DNA of 64,000 bases from Lachnospiraceae bacterium (GCA_017521605.1 JAFXCD010000036.1:1-64000); one strand, 5' to 3'; numbered from the stretch's first letter, positions 54,473 to 63,972 are shown. Numbers and translations: made by a program. Notes: generated by a model from the sequence alone, not told the origin.

Positions 54473-54502
54473 GGCTCGAAAACCATTCATTGTTTTCGAG
54501 CC
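54473..54502 (-). other. strong hairpin between dapA and dapB
   Basis: GGCTCGAAAAC (54473-54483) and GTTTTCGAGCC (54492-54502) form a perfect 11-bp stem with an 8-nt loop, in the intercistronic region and without a T-run. It could stabilise the upstream mRNA or reduce dapB expression. Confidence 0.6.
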
Positions 54503-54516
54503 CGTCAAATTACCAA

Positions 54517-55401
54517 TTACAAAATCCCATAAGCCTCCATAGAAGCCTTTAATCTGGCAGTTGTTGCTTCTTCCATCTCTGTCAAAGGAAGTCTTAATGT
54601 ACCTGCTTCCATACCCATTAAATTCAAAGCCTGCTTAACAGGAATCGGGTTTACTTCACAGAACAGAGCCTCAATTAAATCAATCGCATTAAGCTGCATC
54701 TGTGTAGCTTCCTTTACATCACCTGCCAAATACTTTGCACAAATCTCATGTGTCTGACGGGGTGCCACATTAGAAAGTACGGAAATAACACCTTTTCCAC
54801 CCAAAGACATAATGGGAATAATCTGGTCATCATTACCGGAATAAATATCAATCTTGCCTTTTCCTAATGCTGCAATCTTTGCCACCTGACTGATATTACC
54901 GCTTGCTTCCTTTACACCTACGATATTTTCACAAGCCTCACAAAGTCTTACAATGGTAGTCGGTGCAATATTCATGCCGGTTCTGCTCTGTACATTATAA
55001 AGAAGTATAGGAATCTTTACAGAATCTGCCACTGCCTTAAAATGTGCAAACAAACCATTCTGGGTAGCCTTATTATAGTAAGGAGATACAACAAGAAGTC
55101 CGTCTGCCCCTGCCTTCTCTGCCTCTGTCGATAAATAAATGGCTGTTTCGGTACAGTTGGAACCGGTACCTGCAATAACAGGGATTCTCTTATTTACCAC
55201 TTCCACACAATACTTAATCACATCCAAATGTTCCTCATGTGTAAGAGTGGATGCTTCACCTGTAGTACCACATACAATAATTGCATCTGTTTCATTTGCT
55301 ATTTGGAACTCAATTAAGTTCTTAAAGCTTTCATAATTCACGCTTCCATCCGCGTTCATGGGTGTAACAATTGCTGTTCCTGAACCTGTAAAAATTGACA
55401 T
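54517..55401 (-). CDS. dapA: 4-hydroxy-tetrahydrodipicolinate synthase
   Basis: I use ATG 55401 (294 residues), after GGAGG. DapA features are TTGEASTLTHEEH, VSPYYNKATQNG (Tyr), YNVQSRTG and the Schiff-base lysine in VGVKEASGN. It condenses aspartate semialdehyde with pyruvate. The lysine riboswitch immediately upstream controls this dapA-dapB pair. Confidence 0.96.
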   Translation of the reverse strand: MSIFTGSGTAIVTPMNADGSVNYESFKNLIEFQIANETDAIIVCGTTGEASTLTHEEHLDVIKYCVEVVNKRIPVIAGTGSNCTETAIYLSTEAEKAGADGLLVVSPYYNKATQNGLFAHFKAVADSVKIPILLYNVQSRTGMNIAPTTIVRLCEACENIVGVKEASGNISQVAKIAALGKGKIDIYSGNDDQIIPIMSLGGKGVISVLSNVAPRQTHEICAKYLAGDVKEATQMQLNAIDLIEALFCEVNPIPVKQALNLMGMEAGTLRLPLTEMEEATTARLKASMEAYGIL

Positions 55402-55458
55402 AAAATCCTCCATTCCGCCTCATCCGGCTTAAAAAATTGATGAAGGGGGTCTAACCAC

Positions 55459-55485
55459 AAAAAAAGCCGGCTCTGTACGCGCCGA
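55459..55485 (-). terminator. riboswitch expression-platform terminator
   Basis: On the minus strand GTCGGC and GCCGGC (6 bp, one wobble) are followed by TTTTTTT at 55459-55465. It lies between the lysine aptamer and the dapA SD. Confidence 0.85.
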
Positions 55486-55524
55486 CAATTCTTTCCAAAT
55501 ATACAATTATTTGGATCATAATCT

Positions 55525-55690
55525 GATAGCGCCCCACCTAAAAATATAGATGACAGTCATACAGTTCTTAACTGCATGCCCAAGACTCGACTTCCAGGAC
55601 ATCTCCTCTTTCGGCGTCTTCCCCTTTCATTCATTCTCCTCTGTGCCTGTCACATCAAAAGAATTACTTATGAAATACGCAACCTCTATC
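55525..55690 (-). promoter_or_regulatory. lysine riboswitch (L-box) aptamer upstream of dapA
   Basis: On the minus strand the element begins GATAGAGGTTGCG and ends GGGGCGCTATC, so GATAG/CTATC closes P1. Internal hallmarks follow the L-box order: AGTAA, GAAAGGGGAAGACGCCGAA and the ACTGTATGACTGTCATC region. With the promoter upstream and the terminator at 55459-55485, lysine binding should terminate transcription before dapA. Confidence 0.93.
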
Positions 55691-55713
55691 TTTATTTTGT
55701 TATTGTTAGGACT

Positions 55714-55742
55714 ATAATAGCATTGTACTTCTACTTTGTCAA
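55714..55742 (-). promoter_or_regulatory. promoter of the lysine riboswitch-dapA-dapB transcript
   Basis: On the minus strand -35 TTGACA (55737-55742) and -10 TATTAT (55714-55719) are 17 nt apart. Confidence 0.85.
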
Positions 55743-55796
55743 TGCTCCTTTTTCCAAACAACATTTTTTCTTTATGACCCTTTATTCATTTCCCTT

Positions 55797-56426
55797 TTAC
55801 TCTTCCATCAGCTCCAGCTTGCTGACACTGACTTCGAATGCCACTCGTTTTTCTACTTCTGTTTCACTAAGCTTTTTCATATATTCTCTGCTTTGAATAC
55901 GTCCCCAGATGGCACAGCGTTCTCCCACCTTAAACTGATTGGCATATCGGGCATTTCTTCCCCAACAGATACAAGGTATGTAATCGCTCTTTCCATATGG
56001 TCTGTTTACTGCCAGAAGTACATCCGCAATTTCTCTTCCCAAAGGTGTTTTGCGGTAAATCGGCTCCTTGCAGATATAACCGTCCAGATAAATCTGATTG
56101 CTTTTTGCACTTTCCTCCACCTCATCCACAAACGAAATCTCTCTGGCAAACACTGAAAGCACTAATCGGTTTTTACGTTCTTCATGTCTGTTATATGAAC
56201 GAAACTGTCCGTTTACACAAATATTCCTTCCTTTATAATCCGCATTCACATCAATTAATCTCTCAGATACCATTAACGGAATCACATCATAGCTTTCACT
56301 AAGACGCTTCACATTTACATCCACTAAATAAAAACCCTCTCCAAAAATTTCATGACTGTAGCTAAAATCGCTTACAATTTCTCCCATAATTGTTACTTGA
56401 TTGTTTTCGATAACCTTATCTGTCAT
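55797..56426 (-). CDS. single-stranded DNA-binding-protein-like, two OB folds
   Basis: I use ATG 56426 (209 residues), after AGGGAG. Two SSB-like OB-fold regions are visible: NQVTIMGEIVSDFSYSHEIF to VLSVFAREISFVDE, and NQIYLDGYICKEPIYRKTPL to YIPCICWGRNARYANQF and CAIWGRIQSREY. Canonical SSB has one OB fold and an acidic tail; this protein has two and no such tail. It may be a specialised or vestigial ssDNA-binding protein. Confidence 0.75.
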   Translation of the reverse strand: MTDKVIENNQVTIMGEIVSDFSYSHEIFGEGFYLVDVNVKRLSESYDVIPLMVSERLIDVNADYKGRNICVNGQFRSYNRHEERKNRLVLSVFAREISFVDEVEESAKSNQIYLDGYICKEPIYRKTPLGREIADVLLAVNRPYGKSDYIPCICWGRNARYANQFKVGERCAIWGRIQSREYMKKLSETEVEKRVAFEVSVSKLELMEE

Positions 56427-56771
56427 CACTGTTCTCCCTTCTTGCACTAAGAATTCTTTCGATAAAAATGTAGCCCCATATCATTCTTATCCGTACTTGC
56501 ACTACTATTTATACACTATTTTTAAGTATTCGAACACTAAAAGCCATCGTACATTATCTACAAGAATCCAACATTTTGTATCCGCTTCGCGATATCTTGA
56601 CTACTTTCCCAATTTTATTTGCACCACTACTAAAAAATTCTTCAAAACCACCTTTGCAATCAGCTTTTTTTACATTGCCTAAGCCGTAGAATAGTGCTAT
56701 ACTTATACAGTTTGATAAAATATGAGGACTTAACCTCGTTATTTCTTTTCTATAATAAGTGAGGAGCATTT
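56427..56771. other. intergenic region between divergent SSB-like and typA genes
   Basis: Apart from the typA promoter at 56675-56703, I see only A+T-rich sequence here. An open frame crossing the typA promoter on the minus strand has no SD and is not credible. Confidence 0.6.
56675..56703 (+). promoter_or_regulatory. promoter of typA
   Basis: TTGCCT (56675-56680) and TATACT (56698-56703) are 17 nt apart, about 70 nt before the typA start. Confidence 0.6.
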
Positions 56772-58607
56772 ATGAGACAAAAAAGAGAAAATATCCGTAA
56801 TGTAGCAATTATCGCCCATGTAGACCATGGCAAAACTACATTAGTTGATGAGCTGTTAAAACAAAGTGGCGTCTTTCGTGCAGGCCAGGAGGTGGCTGAA
56901 AGAGTCATGGATTCCAATGATATCGAAAGAGAACGTGGTATTACCATTTTATCTAAAAACACTGCAGTCATGTATAAGGATACCAAAATCAATATTATTG
57001 ACACCCCCGGCCATGCGGATTTCGGCGGTGAAGTAGAACGTGTTCTGAAAATGGTAAATGGTGTCATCCTGGTGGTAGATGCCTTTGAAGGTGCCATGCC
57101 CCAGACCAAATTCGTACTCCGCAAGGCTCTGGAGCTGAAGCTTCCTGTTATCGTATGTATTAACAAAATTGACCGTCCGGAAGCCCGACCAAACGAAGTA
57201 ATTGATGAAGTATTAGAGTTATTTTTAGAGTTAGATGCTGATGATGCACAGTTGGATTGTCCCTTTATTTTTGCTTCTGCAAAGGCCGGCATTGCTTCCC
57301 TGGATGCAGAGGAACCGGGCACCAGTATGATACCTTTATTTGAAACCATCCTGGAATATATTCCGGCACCGGAAGGTGACCCCGAACTGGGCACCCAGGT
57401 TCTTATCAGTACCATTGATTACAATGAGTATGTAGGTCGTATCGGTGTGGGCAAGGTAGATAATGGTACCATCAGTGTAAATCAGGAAGTTATCATTGTA
57501 AATCATCACGAACCGGACAAGCAGACCAAGGTAAAAGTCAGCAAGCTGTATGAATTTGATGGTTTAAACAAGGTAGAAGTGAAATCCGCAGAAATCGGCT
57601 CCATTGTCGCCATCTCCGGTATTCAGGATATTCATATCGGTGATACCCTCTGTGCTTTAGAAAATGTAGAACCTATTCCTTTCCAAAAAATCAGTGAGCC
57701 TACCATTGCCATGCATTTCTGTGTAAATGATTCTCCCTTGGCAGGTACAGAAGGTAAATATGTTACCAGTCGTCACATCCGTGACCGTCTGTTCAGAGAA
57801 TTGAATACTGATGTTTCCTTGCGTGTAGAAGAAACTGAGACTACCGAAAGCTTCAAGGTTTCCGGACGTGGAGAACTACACTTATCCGTATTAATTGAAA
57901 ATATGCGTAGGGAAGGCTTTGAATTTGCCGTGAGCAAAGCAGAGGTATTGTATAAAAATGATGAGAATGGCAAATTATTAGAGCCCATGGAATTAGCCTA
58001 TATTGATGTACCAACAGAATTTTCCGGCTCTGTTATCGAAAAGCTCAGCCAACGCAAGGGCGAACTTCGGGGCATGAGTACATTAGGTGGCAGTGACAAT
58101 ACCCGTTTAGAATTTTCGATTCCCTCCAGAGGCCTGATTGGATACCGTGGGGAGTTCATGACAGATACTAAGGGAAATGGTGTCATCAATACTGTTTTTG
58201 ATGGTTATGGCCCTTATAAGGGAGATATATCCTACCGCAAGCAGGGTTCTCTCATAGCTTTTGAAGCCGGTGAAGCCATTACCTACGGACTCTTTAATGC
58301 CCAGGAGCGTGGTACTCTCTTTATCGGTCCCGGCGAAAAAGTCTATGCCGGAATGGTTGTTGGTCAGAATGGTCGTGGAGAAGACATTGAACTGAATGTC
58401 TGCAAGAAGAAGCAGCTCACCAATACTCGTTCTTCCAGTGCGGACGAAGCTTTGCGTCTGACTCCGCCCAAGATTTTAAGTTTGGAACAGGCCATGGACT
58501 TTATCGAAACCGATGAACTGCTTGAAGTCACTCCAAAGAGCTTACGAATCCGCAAGAAAATTCTGGATCCTACTTTAAGGAAAAGGGCAGCTTTTAAGAA
58601 TAAATAG
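56772..58607 (+). CDS. typA: translational GTPase TypA/BipA
   Basis: The 611-residue protein has the GTPase motifs AHVDHGKTTL (G1), DTPGHADFGGEVER (G3) and NKID (G4), then EF-Tu/EF-G-like domains II, III and V and the C-terminal BipA-specific domain. TypA acts on the 50S subunit in assembly and stress. The SD GAGGAG is good. The gene is immediately followed by a large structured inverted repeat. Confidence 0.97.
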   Translation: MRQKRENIRNVAIIAHVDHGKTTLVDELLKQSGVFRAGQEVAERVMDSNDIERERGITILSKNTAVMYKDTKINIIDTPGHADFGGEVERVLKMVNGVILVVDAFEGAMPQTKFVLRKALELKLPVIVCINKIDRPEARPNEVIDEVLELFLELDADDAQLDCPFIFASAKAGIASLDAEEPGTSMIPLFETILEYIPAPEGDPELGTQVLISTIDYNEYVGRIGVGKVDNGTISVNQEVIIVNHHEPDKQTKVKVSKLYEFDGLNKVEVKSAEIGSIVAISGIQDIHIGDTLCALENVEPIPFQKISEPTIAMHFCVNDSPLAGTEGKYVTSRHIRDRLFRELNTDVSLRVEETETTESFKVSGRGELHLSVLIENMRREGFEFAVSKAEVLYKNDENGKLLEPMELAYIDVPTEFSGSVIEKLSQRKGELRGMSTLGGSDNTRLEFSIPSRGLIGYRGEFMTDTKGNGVINTVFDGYGPYKGDISYRKQGSLIAFEAGEAITYGLFNAQERGTLFIGPGEKVYAGMVVGQNGRGEDIELNVCKKKQLTNTRSSSADEALRLTPPKILSLEQAMDFIETDELLEVTPKSLRIRKKILDPTLRKRAAFKNK

Positions 58608-58620
58608 GCGTAAAATAAAA

Positions 58621-58783
58621 TCCTCCAACCGGGAACGGTGAGTGATTATATATCCTATTCGGACCCGCTCTCGCTTTTGAAAGACGTAGCGGTTCTAAGC
58701 TCGAAAAGACCTCGCTAAGAACCGACGTCTTCCAGGGTTACCTCATTAGGATATATAATCACTCACCGTTCCCGGCTGGGGGA
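58621..58783. repeat. structured repeat element, copy 2
   Basis: Perfect 29-bp inverted arms (58629-58657 and 58747-58775), extended outward with one mismatch and a wobble to about 37 bp, enclose a core matching copy 1. Shared landmarks are CGCTCTCGCTT (58666-58676), ACGTAGCGGTTCTA, and the stem AAGACGT/ACGTCTT (58681-58687 with 58725-58731). The arms have no similarity to those of copy 1. It begins 14 nt after the typA stop codon. Confidence 0.85.
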
Positions 58784-58794
58784 TATTTTACACA

Positions 58795-58968
58795 TTACTC
58801 CATAATACTATACTGCATCCACTCGTAAAGCAGCTTACTGCCCTCTACGATTTCTGCCGGCAATAATGCTCTTGCAACTAATTTCAATTCATCAGACTCT
58901 TCGTCTATCCTTCGCAAATGTGCATAATCACCATCTATACTTTCTACAATGTATTGAAAAGTGTTCAT
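58795..58968 (-). CDS. 57-residue DUF3006-like protein
   Basis: The ORF starts ATG 58968, 4-6 nt after AGGAGGG, and encodes 57 residues: FQYIVESIDGDYAHLRRIDE and later LLPAEIVEGSKLLYEW. The pattern (IDGD near the start, a strand, then LLP-x-E-x-x-EG) resembles DUF3006, a small domain often found next to other genes. It follows the GH9 stop by 10 nt, so it is probably cotranscribed with that gene. Confidence 0.75.
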   Translation of the reverse strand: MNTFQYIVESIDGDYAHLRRIDEESDELKLVARALLPAEIVEGSKLLYEWMQYSIME

Positions 58969-58978
58969 AATATCCCTC

Positions 58979-60592
58979 CTATCTACTACGTAAAAATGCT
59001 GTATTATATATAGCGGATGAATTCCAGTAAATGGTTATTTCATTAGTAGAATAGCTTTCCACTACATCCACAAAGCATTTCATTGGTGCCGTGCCGGGTG
59101 GCAATAATTTGCGCGCTTCCGGATCTCCGGGACGTCCATTGGGTCCGCCGGAAACCAAACCGGGAACCGGCTCATCAATACCATCCATATGAAGAGGTCT
59201 GCTATGAGGATATTTATATGCATTCTCACCAAAACCGGTTACAAAACTATACTTAGTGATATTTTTTCCAAACAGATAATCCACATGACTTTGTACCGCT
59301 TCTGCATACCTTTCATCACCGGTTAATTCATAAGCAAGACTCCAAAGGATTCCCCTATTGGTAACTACCATACTGGAACCCCAACAAAAATCCATCGGTG
59401 CCATACCCATGTTAAATACATTGAGCTTACACAAATCAAGCAATCTTTCAGCCTCTGTTATCACTGCATTCTTACAAATATTATATATCTCTTCGCCAAT
59501 AGCTCTTTCCTCATCACTGAGCACTGCCATGGAAGCAAAGCCACTCACATCTATCCAGCCAAAATCCACCAAAGAGATTTCTTCCTGAATGAGCTTCATG
59601 ATACAATTCTTATATTCTTCTGTATTTTCTCCTTGGGATTTTGCCAGATAAAACATTTCCACCGCTGCCCAAAGTCGTTCGTCTCTATCCGTTCTGTCAC
59701 CATATTCACCGGTACCGGAATCCTGAGGATTTCTAAACAACACCGCTTCAGGATGTGCCACCAGCCAGCCCCATGCCTTCTTTGCTGCATTACTCATTTC
59801 TTCGGCAAACTCTGTGTCATATGCCTTGTACACTCTGGCACTCAGAGCCATTGCCGCACAGAAATCTGCTACAGCCAATGAAGAGACATCATAAGCATAG
59901 AACTGTAATAAGTCGTCCTCCGGCATTACAAAATTGGCATGATACTGAGAGGTAAGCTTATGATACACACCACCATCCTCACATTGCATCTTAAGCATCC
60001 ATTCCAATTCATAACGACACTCATTCAACAGGTCCGGAACACCGTTACCACTCTCCGGGATATTTAACTCGTCAGCAAATGCCGCTGGATATTTAATAAA
60101 TGCATACAGCAAATGCCCGATGGTTACTGCCGCCGGTGTAATATATCTGCCATAGTCACCGGCATCATGCCAGCCTCCTGTTGCTTCAAACTCTGTACTT
60201 CTATCACTCCACACCTGTACCTTGTCCAGATGGCACGCTGCATGGGTATACACGCCTGCATACTTTTCTTCCAAAGCACAGCCACATCTTTGGAAATACA
60301 ATGCCTTAATCATAGCATTGTGTGCTTCTCTGTATACATCCTCACCTACTGCAAAGGAGCCACATTCTCCTATGAAAGGATGTACAATTTTATATTCTCC
60401 CGCTCTTTTCAACTTGGAAAAATCCAACTTGTATAAGGACTCCCTGCACAAAGGGTCATGTATTCCTTCCCGGGTTCCCACACTCAATACTACCTTCCCC
60501 TGCTCATCCTTTATCTGGTAAGGACCCGGAACCTTTACTACTGCTATCTTTTTCTGATTTAAATTATATCCCACCTGACTTAACATTATCAT
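58979..60592 (-). CDS. glycoside hydrolase family 9 enzyme (cellulase-like), apparently cytoplasmic
   Basis: I use ATG 60592 (537 residues), after GGAGGAG. It starts directly with LSQVGYNLNQKKIAVVKVPG, the CelD N-terminal Ig-like domain, with no signal peptide. The catalytic domain shows GGWHDAGDYGRY (catalytic aspartates), HSRPLHMDG and ESYSTNEITIYWNSS (catalytic Glu). It probably hydrolyses imported cello-oligosaccharides or other beta-glucans. Confidence 0.9.
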   Translation of the reverse strand: MIMLSQVGYNLNQKKIAVVKVPGPYQIKDEQGKVVLSVGTREGIHDPLCRESLYKLDFSKLKRAGEYKIVHPFIGECGSFAVGEDVYREAHNAMIKALYFQRCGCALEEKYAGVYTHAACHLDKVQVWSDRSTEFEATGGWHDAGDYGRYITPAAVTIGHLLYAFIKYPAAFADELNIPESGNGVPDLLNECRYELEWMLKMQCEDGGVYHKLTSQYHANFVMPEDDLLQFYAYDVSSLAVADFCAAMALSARVYKAYDTEFAEEMSNAAKKAWGWLVAHPEAVLFRNPQDSGTGEYGDRTDRDERLWAAVEMFYLAKSQGENTEEYKNCIMKLIQEEISLVDFGWIDVSGFASMAVLSDEERAIGEEIYNICKNAVITEAERLLDLCKLNVFNMGMAPMDFCWGSSMVVTNRGILWSLAYELTGDERYAEAVQSHVDYLFGKNITKYSFVTGFGENAYKYPHSRPLHMDGIDEPVPGLVSGGPNGRPGDPEARKLLPPGTAPMKCFVDVVESYSTNEITIYWNSSAIYNTAFLRSR

Positions 60593-60625
60593 AACCTTCT
60601 CCTCCAATTCCCCTTATTCACACAG

Positions 60626-62353
60626 TTATTCCTTCTTATACAACAAATATTGTACAAAGAATAATAATGTAAATGGAAGCTGTCCGTAGAGCCAACACAT
60701 TTCCAACATACCAAATCCTACTGTAATGGTAGTAAAAATAGCCAGTACAAATAGTCGATAATATTTGGTAGCTTTTCTTTTTTCTATTACACCCATACAA
60801 ACTGTATTATACAGCATAATAATTAACCCCAAAAACAATATACTTGCTACAGCACCAAAATCACTTGCTATCTGCAAGAAAATATTATGTGCATGTGGTG
60901 CATTATAATCCCTGGTCACCCATACTAAATCCTCTCCTGTTCTCTTACCAAACAAGCGTATATGCTCAACATAATATTTGTATATGCTAGTTCTTACCTT
61001 AACCGGGCTTTCCCAATACTCTTCCTCTGACATAATAGGATGCCACTTATCTGTTCCGGGCTCTATATATACCTCGTCATATTCCGTCCAGTCCCACATA
61101 CTTTCATCCCAGTCATCTGTTTCTGCTGCATATACTTGTAATGTGGGGAATAAGCTCCTTTTTGAAACTTCTACAGCTTCCTCTGTCACTTCTTCTATTT
61201 CTTTCTCCACATCGAGGAACCACAGAATACGTCCAAAGGATGATTTCACTACATCACTTAATGAGATATATTTAGGTGAATCAATTCCTTCTCCGCTTTG
61301 TACCTTCTCATCCATTTTAGCAATATCTGCCTCAAAATACATTGGCTCATCTACCAATGCAGGAATATATCGAACCGCCCAATAAGTAGGTACAAAGCTT
61401 AAAATAACTGCTATTACAATAACACTACAATCCACTAAAAGTGCCCTGATTCTGTTCCTATTCTGTGATATAACCTGAAATACCAGAAAAATACCTGTTA
61501 TGAGAATCATAATAATCAGAGCTGTTCTGCCCATTGTAAAAAAGGTCAGACTAAACAATATGCCAACCAGAGTGATAATCGGTAACCTACTTAGCCGACT
61601 TCTTCCCATAAGCTTCATCTGATACCACTTTACCAATACTGCTCCATATACAACAAGATAGAATAAAGCATTTATATTGGAATTCGAATACATGCCTTCA
61701 TATCGCAGCATATCATAGGGACGATACTTACATGCATATCCTTGCAACAAAAGAAATCCTATTATTAGTCCTTCCGTCATTCCCATGAATAAATTATTCA
61801 AATCTTTCTTGGTAAAATCAGTCAAATAGAAACAACCCCAGAACAACAAGAACCATTTGGGCCATGCCACCCCCTTGCCTGCTATTACCATCAAAAGCAT
61901 CCATATGAGCCATACTGAAAAAGCAGGCCATTTCATATGGACTCTTTTCCTTTCTACTATCCATCCATAGAACATACGGATAATAATGACTCCATATATA
62001 CCCACATTCCAGATAATGGATTCAAATTCTCCAATATTCACCACATTATCCTTTGCCCAGTTTAAGGCAAGGAGTCTGGAAATAAAAAACAAAGCCAACC
62101 ATATATAATACGGTACCTTCAAAAAATCCTTGGGCTTATAAGCTGTTAATATGATTATACCTATTACTACACCCGTGTAATTTTTTAACGAAAACTGGAT
62201 AAATCCCGTTGCTGTTCCTATGATGTGATCCAGATAACAAAGCCATACAAAACAGAGAATATAAATCACTCTCTTAACGAGCATTCCTACTGCATCCATA
62301 TCTATATCAATATCCGGCACATAATACCTTCTGCCTCGTCTACGTGTCCTCAT
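60626..62353 (-). CDS. O-antigen-ligase-family membrane protein
   Basis: I use ATG 62353 (575 residues), after GAGG. It has an arginine-rich N-terminus and about ten membrane helices. The Wzy_C-type signature APHAHNIFLQIASDFG sits in a C-terminal loop, and a long extracytoplasmic loop lies between. The family includes polymerases and ligases of surface polysaccharides or lipid-linked glycans. The two genes downstream on the same strand are GH9 and the DUF3006-like gene. Confidence 0.8.
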   Translation of the reverse strand: MRTRRRGRRYYVPDIDIDMDAVGMLVKRVIYILCFVWLCYLDHIIGTATGFIQFSLKNYTGVVIGIIILTAYKPKDFLKVPYYIWLALFFISRLLALNWAKDNVVNIGEFESIIWNVGIYGVIIIRMFYGWIVERKRVHMKWPAFSVWLIWMLLMVIAGKGVAWPKWFLLFWGCFYLTDFTKKDLNNLFMGMTEGLIIGFLLLQGYACKYRPYDMLRYEGMYSNSNINALFYLVVYGAVLVKWYQMKLMGRSRLSRLPIITLVGILFSLTFFTMGRTALIIMILITGIFLVFQVISQNRNRIRALLVDCSVIVIAVILSFVPTYWAVRYIPALVDEPMYFEADIAKMDEKVQSGEGIDSPKYISLSDVVKSSFGRILWFLDVEKEIEEVTEEAVEVSKRSLFPTLQVYAAETDDWDESMWDWTEYDEVYIEPGTDKWHPIMSEEEYWESPVKVRTSIYKYYVEHIRLFGKRTGEDLVWVTRDYNAPHAHNIFLQIASDFGAVASILFLGLIIMLYNTVCMGVIEKRKATKYYRLFVLAIFTTITVGFGMLEMCWLYGQLPFTLLFFVQYLLYKKE

Positions 62354-62514
62354 AATATACCTCATAAGTTTATTTAGTAAAGTATCTTAAATCCATATTT
62401 AAAACACCTAATTATCTCAATTATTTAAAAATCCAAATTACCACATTATATATCTTACCATAATTCTAAGAAATGTACACAAAAATAAAATAAATTTAAT
62501 AATTTCTGCAATTT

Positions 62515-62552
62515 AAAACAACCGCATGGAAGCTCTTGCTTCCACACGGTTG
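62515..62552 (-). terminator. terminator of the secreted repeat protein gene
   Basis: CAACCGCATGGAAGC and GCTTCCACACGGTTG form a 15-bp stem with two wobble pairs and a TCTT loop; the minus strand continues as TTTT. Confidence 0.85.
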
Positions 62553-62566
62553 CTCTATTTTACTAC

Positions 62567-63910
62567 TTATGCTTCTACTAATACCCAATGAACATTTCCT
62601 TCTTCTGTTATAGTGGGAAGGTATTCTTTTATTACATTACCGTTCTCATCATATTCCACTCTGCTTATATAATTGCGATTTTCATCATAAAACTCTTCTT
62701 CCCAATACTCGAAATTGCCATCTGCATCAAAATACTTCCAGCTATTTGAGTTGCTGGTACTTTGGGAGAAATAGTAGGAGCCATCCGGCTTATAATAAAT
62801 ACCATAATCAAGTTCACCATTCTCATCCAATACATTTACACCACGCAGAATCAAGGAACCGTCCCCATCATACCAAATATGTTCGATTAAGTTGCCTTCT
62901 GCATTGTATTTATACTCGTAATATTCAATCAAATTACCCTGCGCATCATAGCTACTCTGTTTTGAGATGGCTCCCAGGTCATTCCATTCAGAAGTGGTAT
63001 AAGACCCATCCGGATTTACAGTCTTAACTCCCAAATATGCCATTTCACCATCTCTATCTACCTTTTCATACTCAGTATAGCTACCATCAGTATAATATTG
63101 TGTAAAACCTATACTAGCACCACTATCATCATATTCCGTTATTCCAAAACTTCCATCTTTATAAACCACTTTGTCGCTATCCAGCTTACCATCTTCTCCC
63201 CAATTATTTGTAAGAGTAGCTACTAAAACTCCACTGGCGTTATAACTCTTCTGCTCTAAAACTCTTCCGGCTTCATCATACTTGTATTCATATGTACAAT
63301 TTACAGTACCATCTTCATTATAATAAGTCTCTTTAATCACATTGCCGTTCGCATCATATTCACAAACAGGTTCATCATAATCGGGAGCTACGGGTGTTGT
63401 AACAGTCTGCTGACTTGCTGCCGGCTTAGGCTCTTCATAGGACTTATTACCCTTTACTCTGTTTTCATCCTGACCAAATTCAATATAATGCTTTGCATAC
63501 AGGAAATTATCTTCCTCACCCAATTCCTTGCGAAGGTCTTCGTAAGCTGCTTTATATTTCTTCAAATCAAAATCCGTACCGTTATCACGGTTTTCATTTA
63601 CACCACATGTAAAGTAGTGATCCACATAAGCATCCCAATTGTCACCAAATGCCTTATCCAAATCTTCATACTTGTCACGATAAGCTACAACATCAATAAT
63701 AGGATTCATTACACGGCCTTCTTTTAAGCCATACTCAAGGAAATGCTTGTACAAAGCTTCCTCATCTGTTCCGAACGCATCCTTCAAATCCTTGTAGCTG
63801 TTTGCATAATACTCTGCATTAAACACATCCTTAAGACCTGCTGCACTAGCCTGCAAACCACTGGATAACAACATCGTTCCTGCCAACATGGCAACTACCA
63901 TTTTTTTCAT
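62567..63910 (-). CDS. secreted repeat protein (DLxxAFG repeats plus YD-like repeats)
   Basis: The 447-residue protein has a signal peptide cleaved after ASA. Three repeats of about 43-46 residues follow (FNAEYYANSYKDLKDAFG, VVAYRDKYEDLDKAFG, LKKYKAAYEDLRKELG; each ends in a GxxEGR- or GxxENR-type motif). From residue ~185 many YD-like units follow (YDANGNVIKETYYNEDGTV type), as in RHS and similar beta-strand repeats. It is likely a surface or secreted adhesin-like protein. GGAGGG precedes the start. Confidence 0.85.
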   Translation of the reverse strand: MKKMVVAMLAGTMLLSSGLQASAAGLKDVFNAEYYANSYKDLKDAFGTDEEALYKHFLEYGLKEGRVMNPIIDVVAYRDKYEDLDKAFGDNWDAYVDHYFTCGVNENRDNGTDFDLKKYKAAYEDLRKELGEEDNFLYAKHYIEFGQDENRVKGNKSYEEPKPAASQQTVTTPVAPDYDEPVCEYDANGNVIKETYYNEDGTVNCTYEYKYDEAGRVLEQKSYNASGVLVATLTNNWGEDGKLDSDKVVYKDGSFGITEYDDSGASIGFTQYYTDGSYTEYEKVDRDGEMAYLGVKTVNPDGSYTTSEWNDLGAISKQSSYDAQGNLIEYYEYKYNAEGNLIEHIWYDGDGSLILRGVNVLDENGELDYGIYYKPDGSYYFSQSTSNSNSWKYFDADGNFEYWEEEFYDENRNYISRVEYDENGNVIKEYLPTITEEGNVHWVLVEA

Positions 63911-63926
63911 TTTCTCTTTCCCTCCT

Positions 63927-63952
63927 AAAAAAACCGAGACTCTCTTCGTCCC
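63927..63952 (-). terminator. terminator-like hairpin in the leader of the repeat protein gene
   Basis: On the minus strand GGGAC and GTCTC form a 5-bp stem, followed by GG and a 7-nt T-run, ending 1-3 nt before the SD (63920-63925). It could act as an attenuator. Confidence 0.4.
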
Positions 63953-63972
63953 TCACCTTAATAATGCGCAGG

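Noticed and set aside
56554..56769. A 71-codon open frame on the minus strand across the typA promoter
   Set aside because: No SD, overlap with a good promoter and no recognisable domain.
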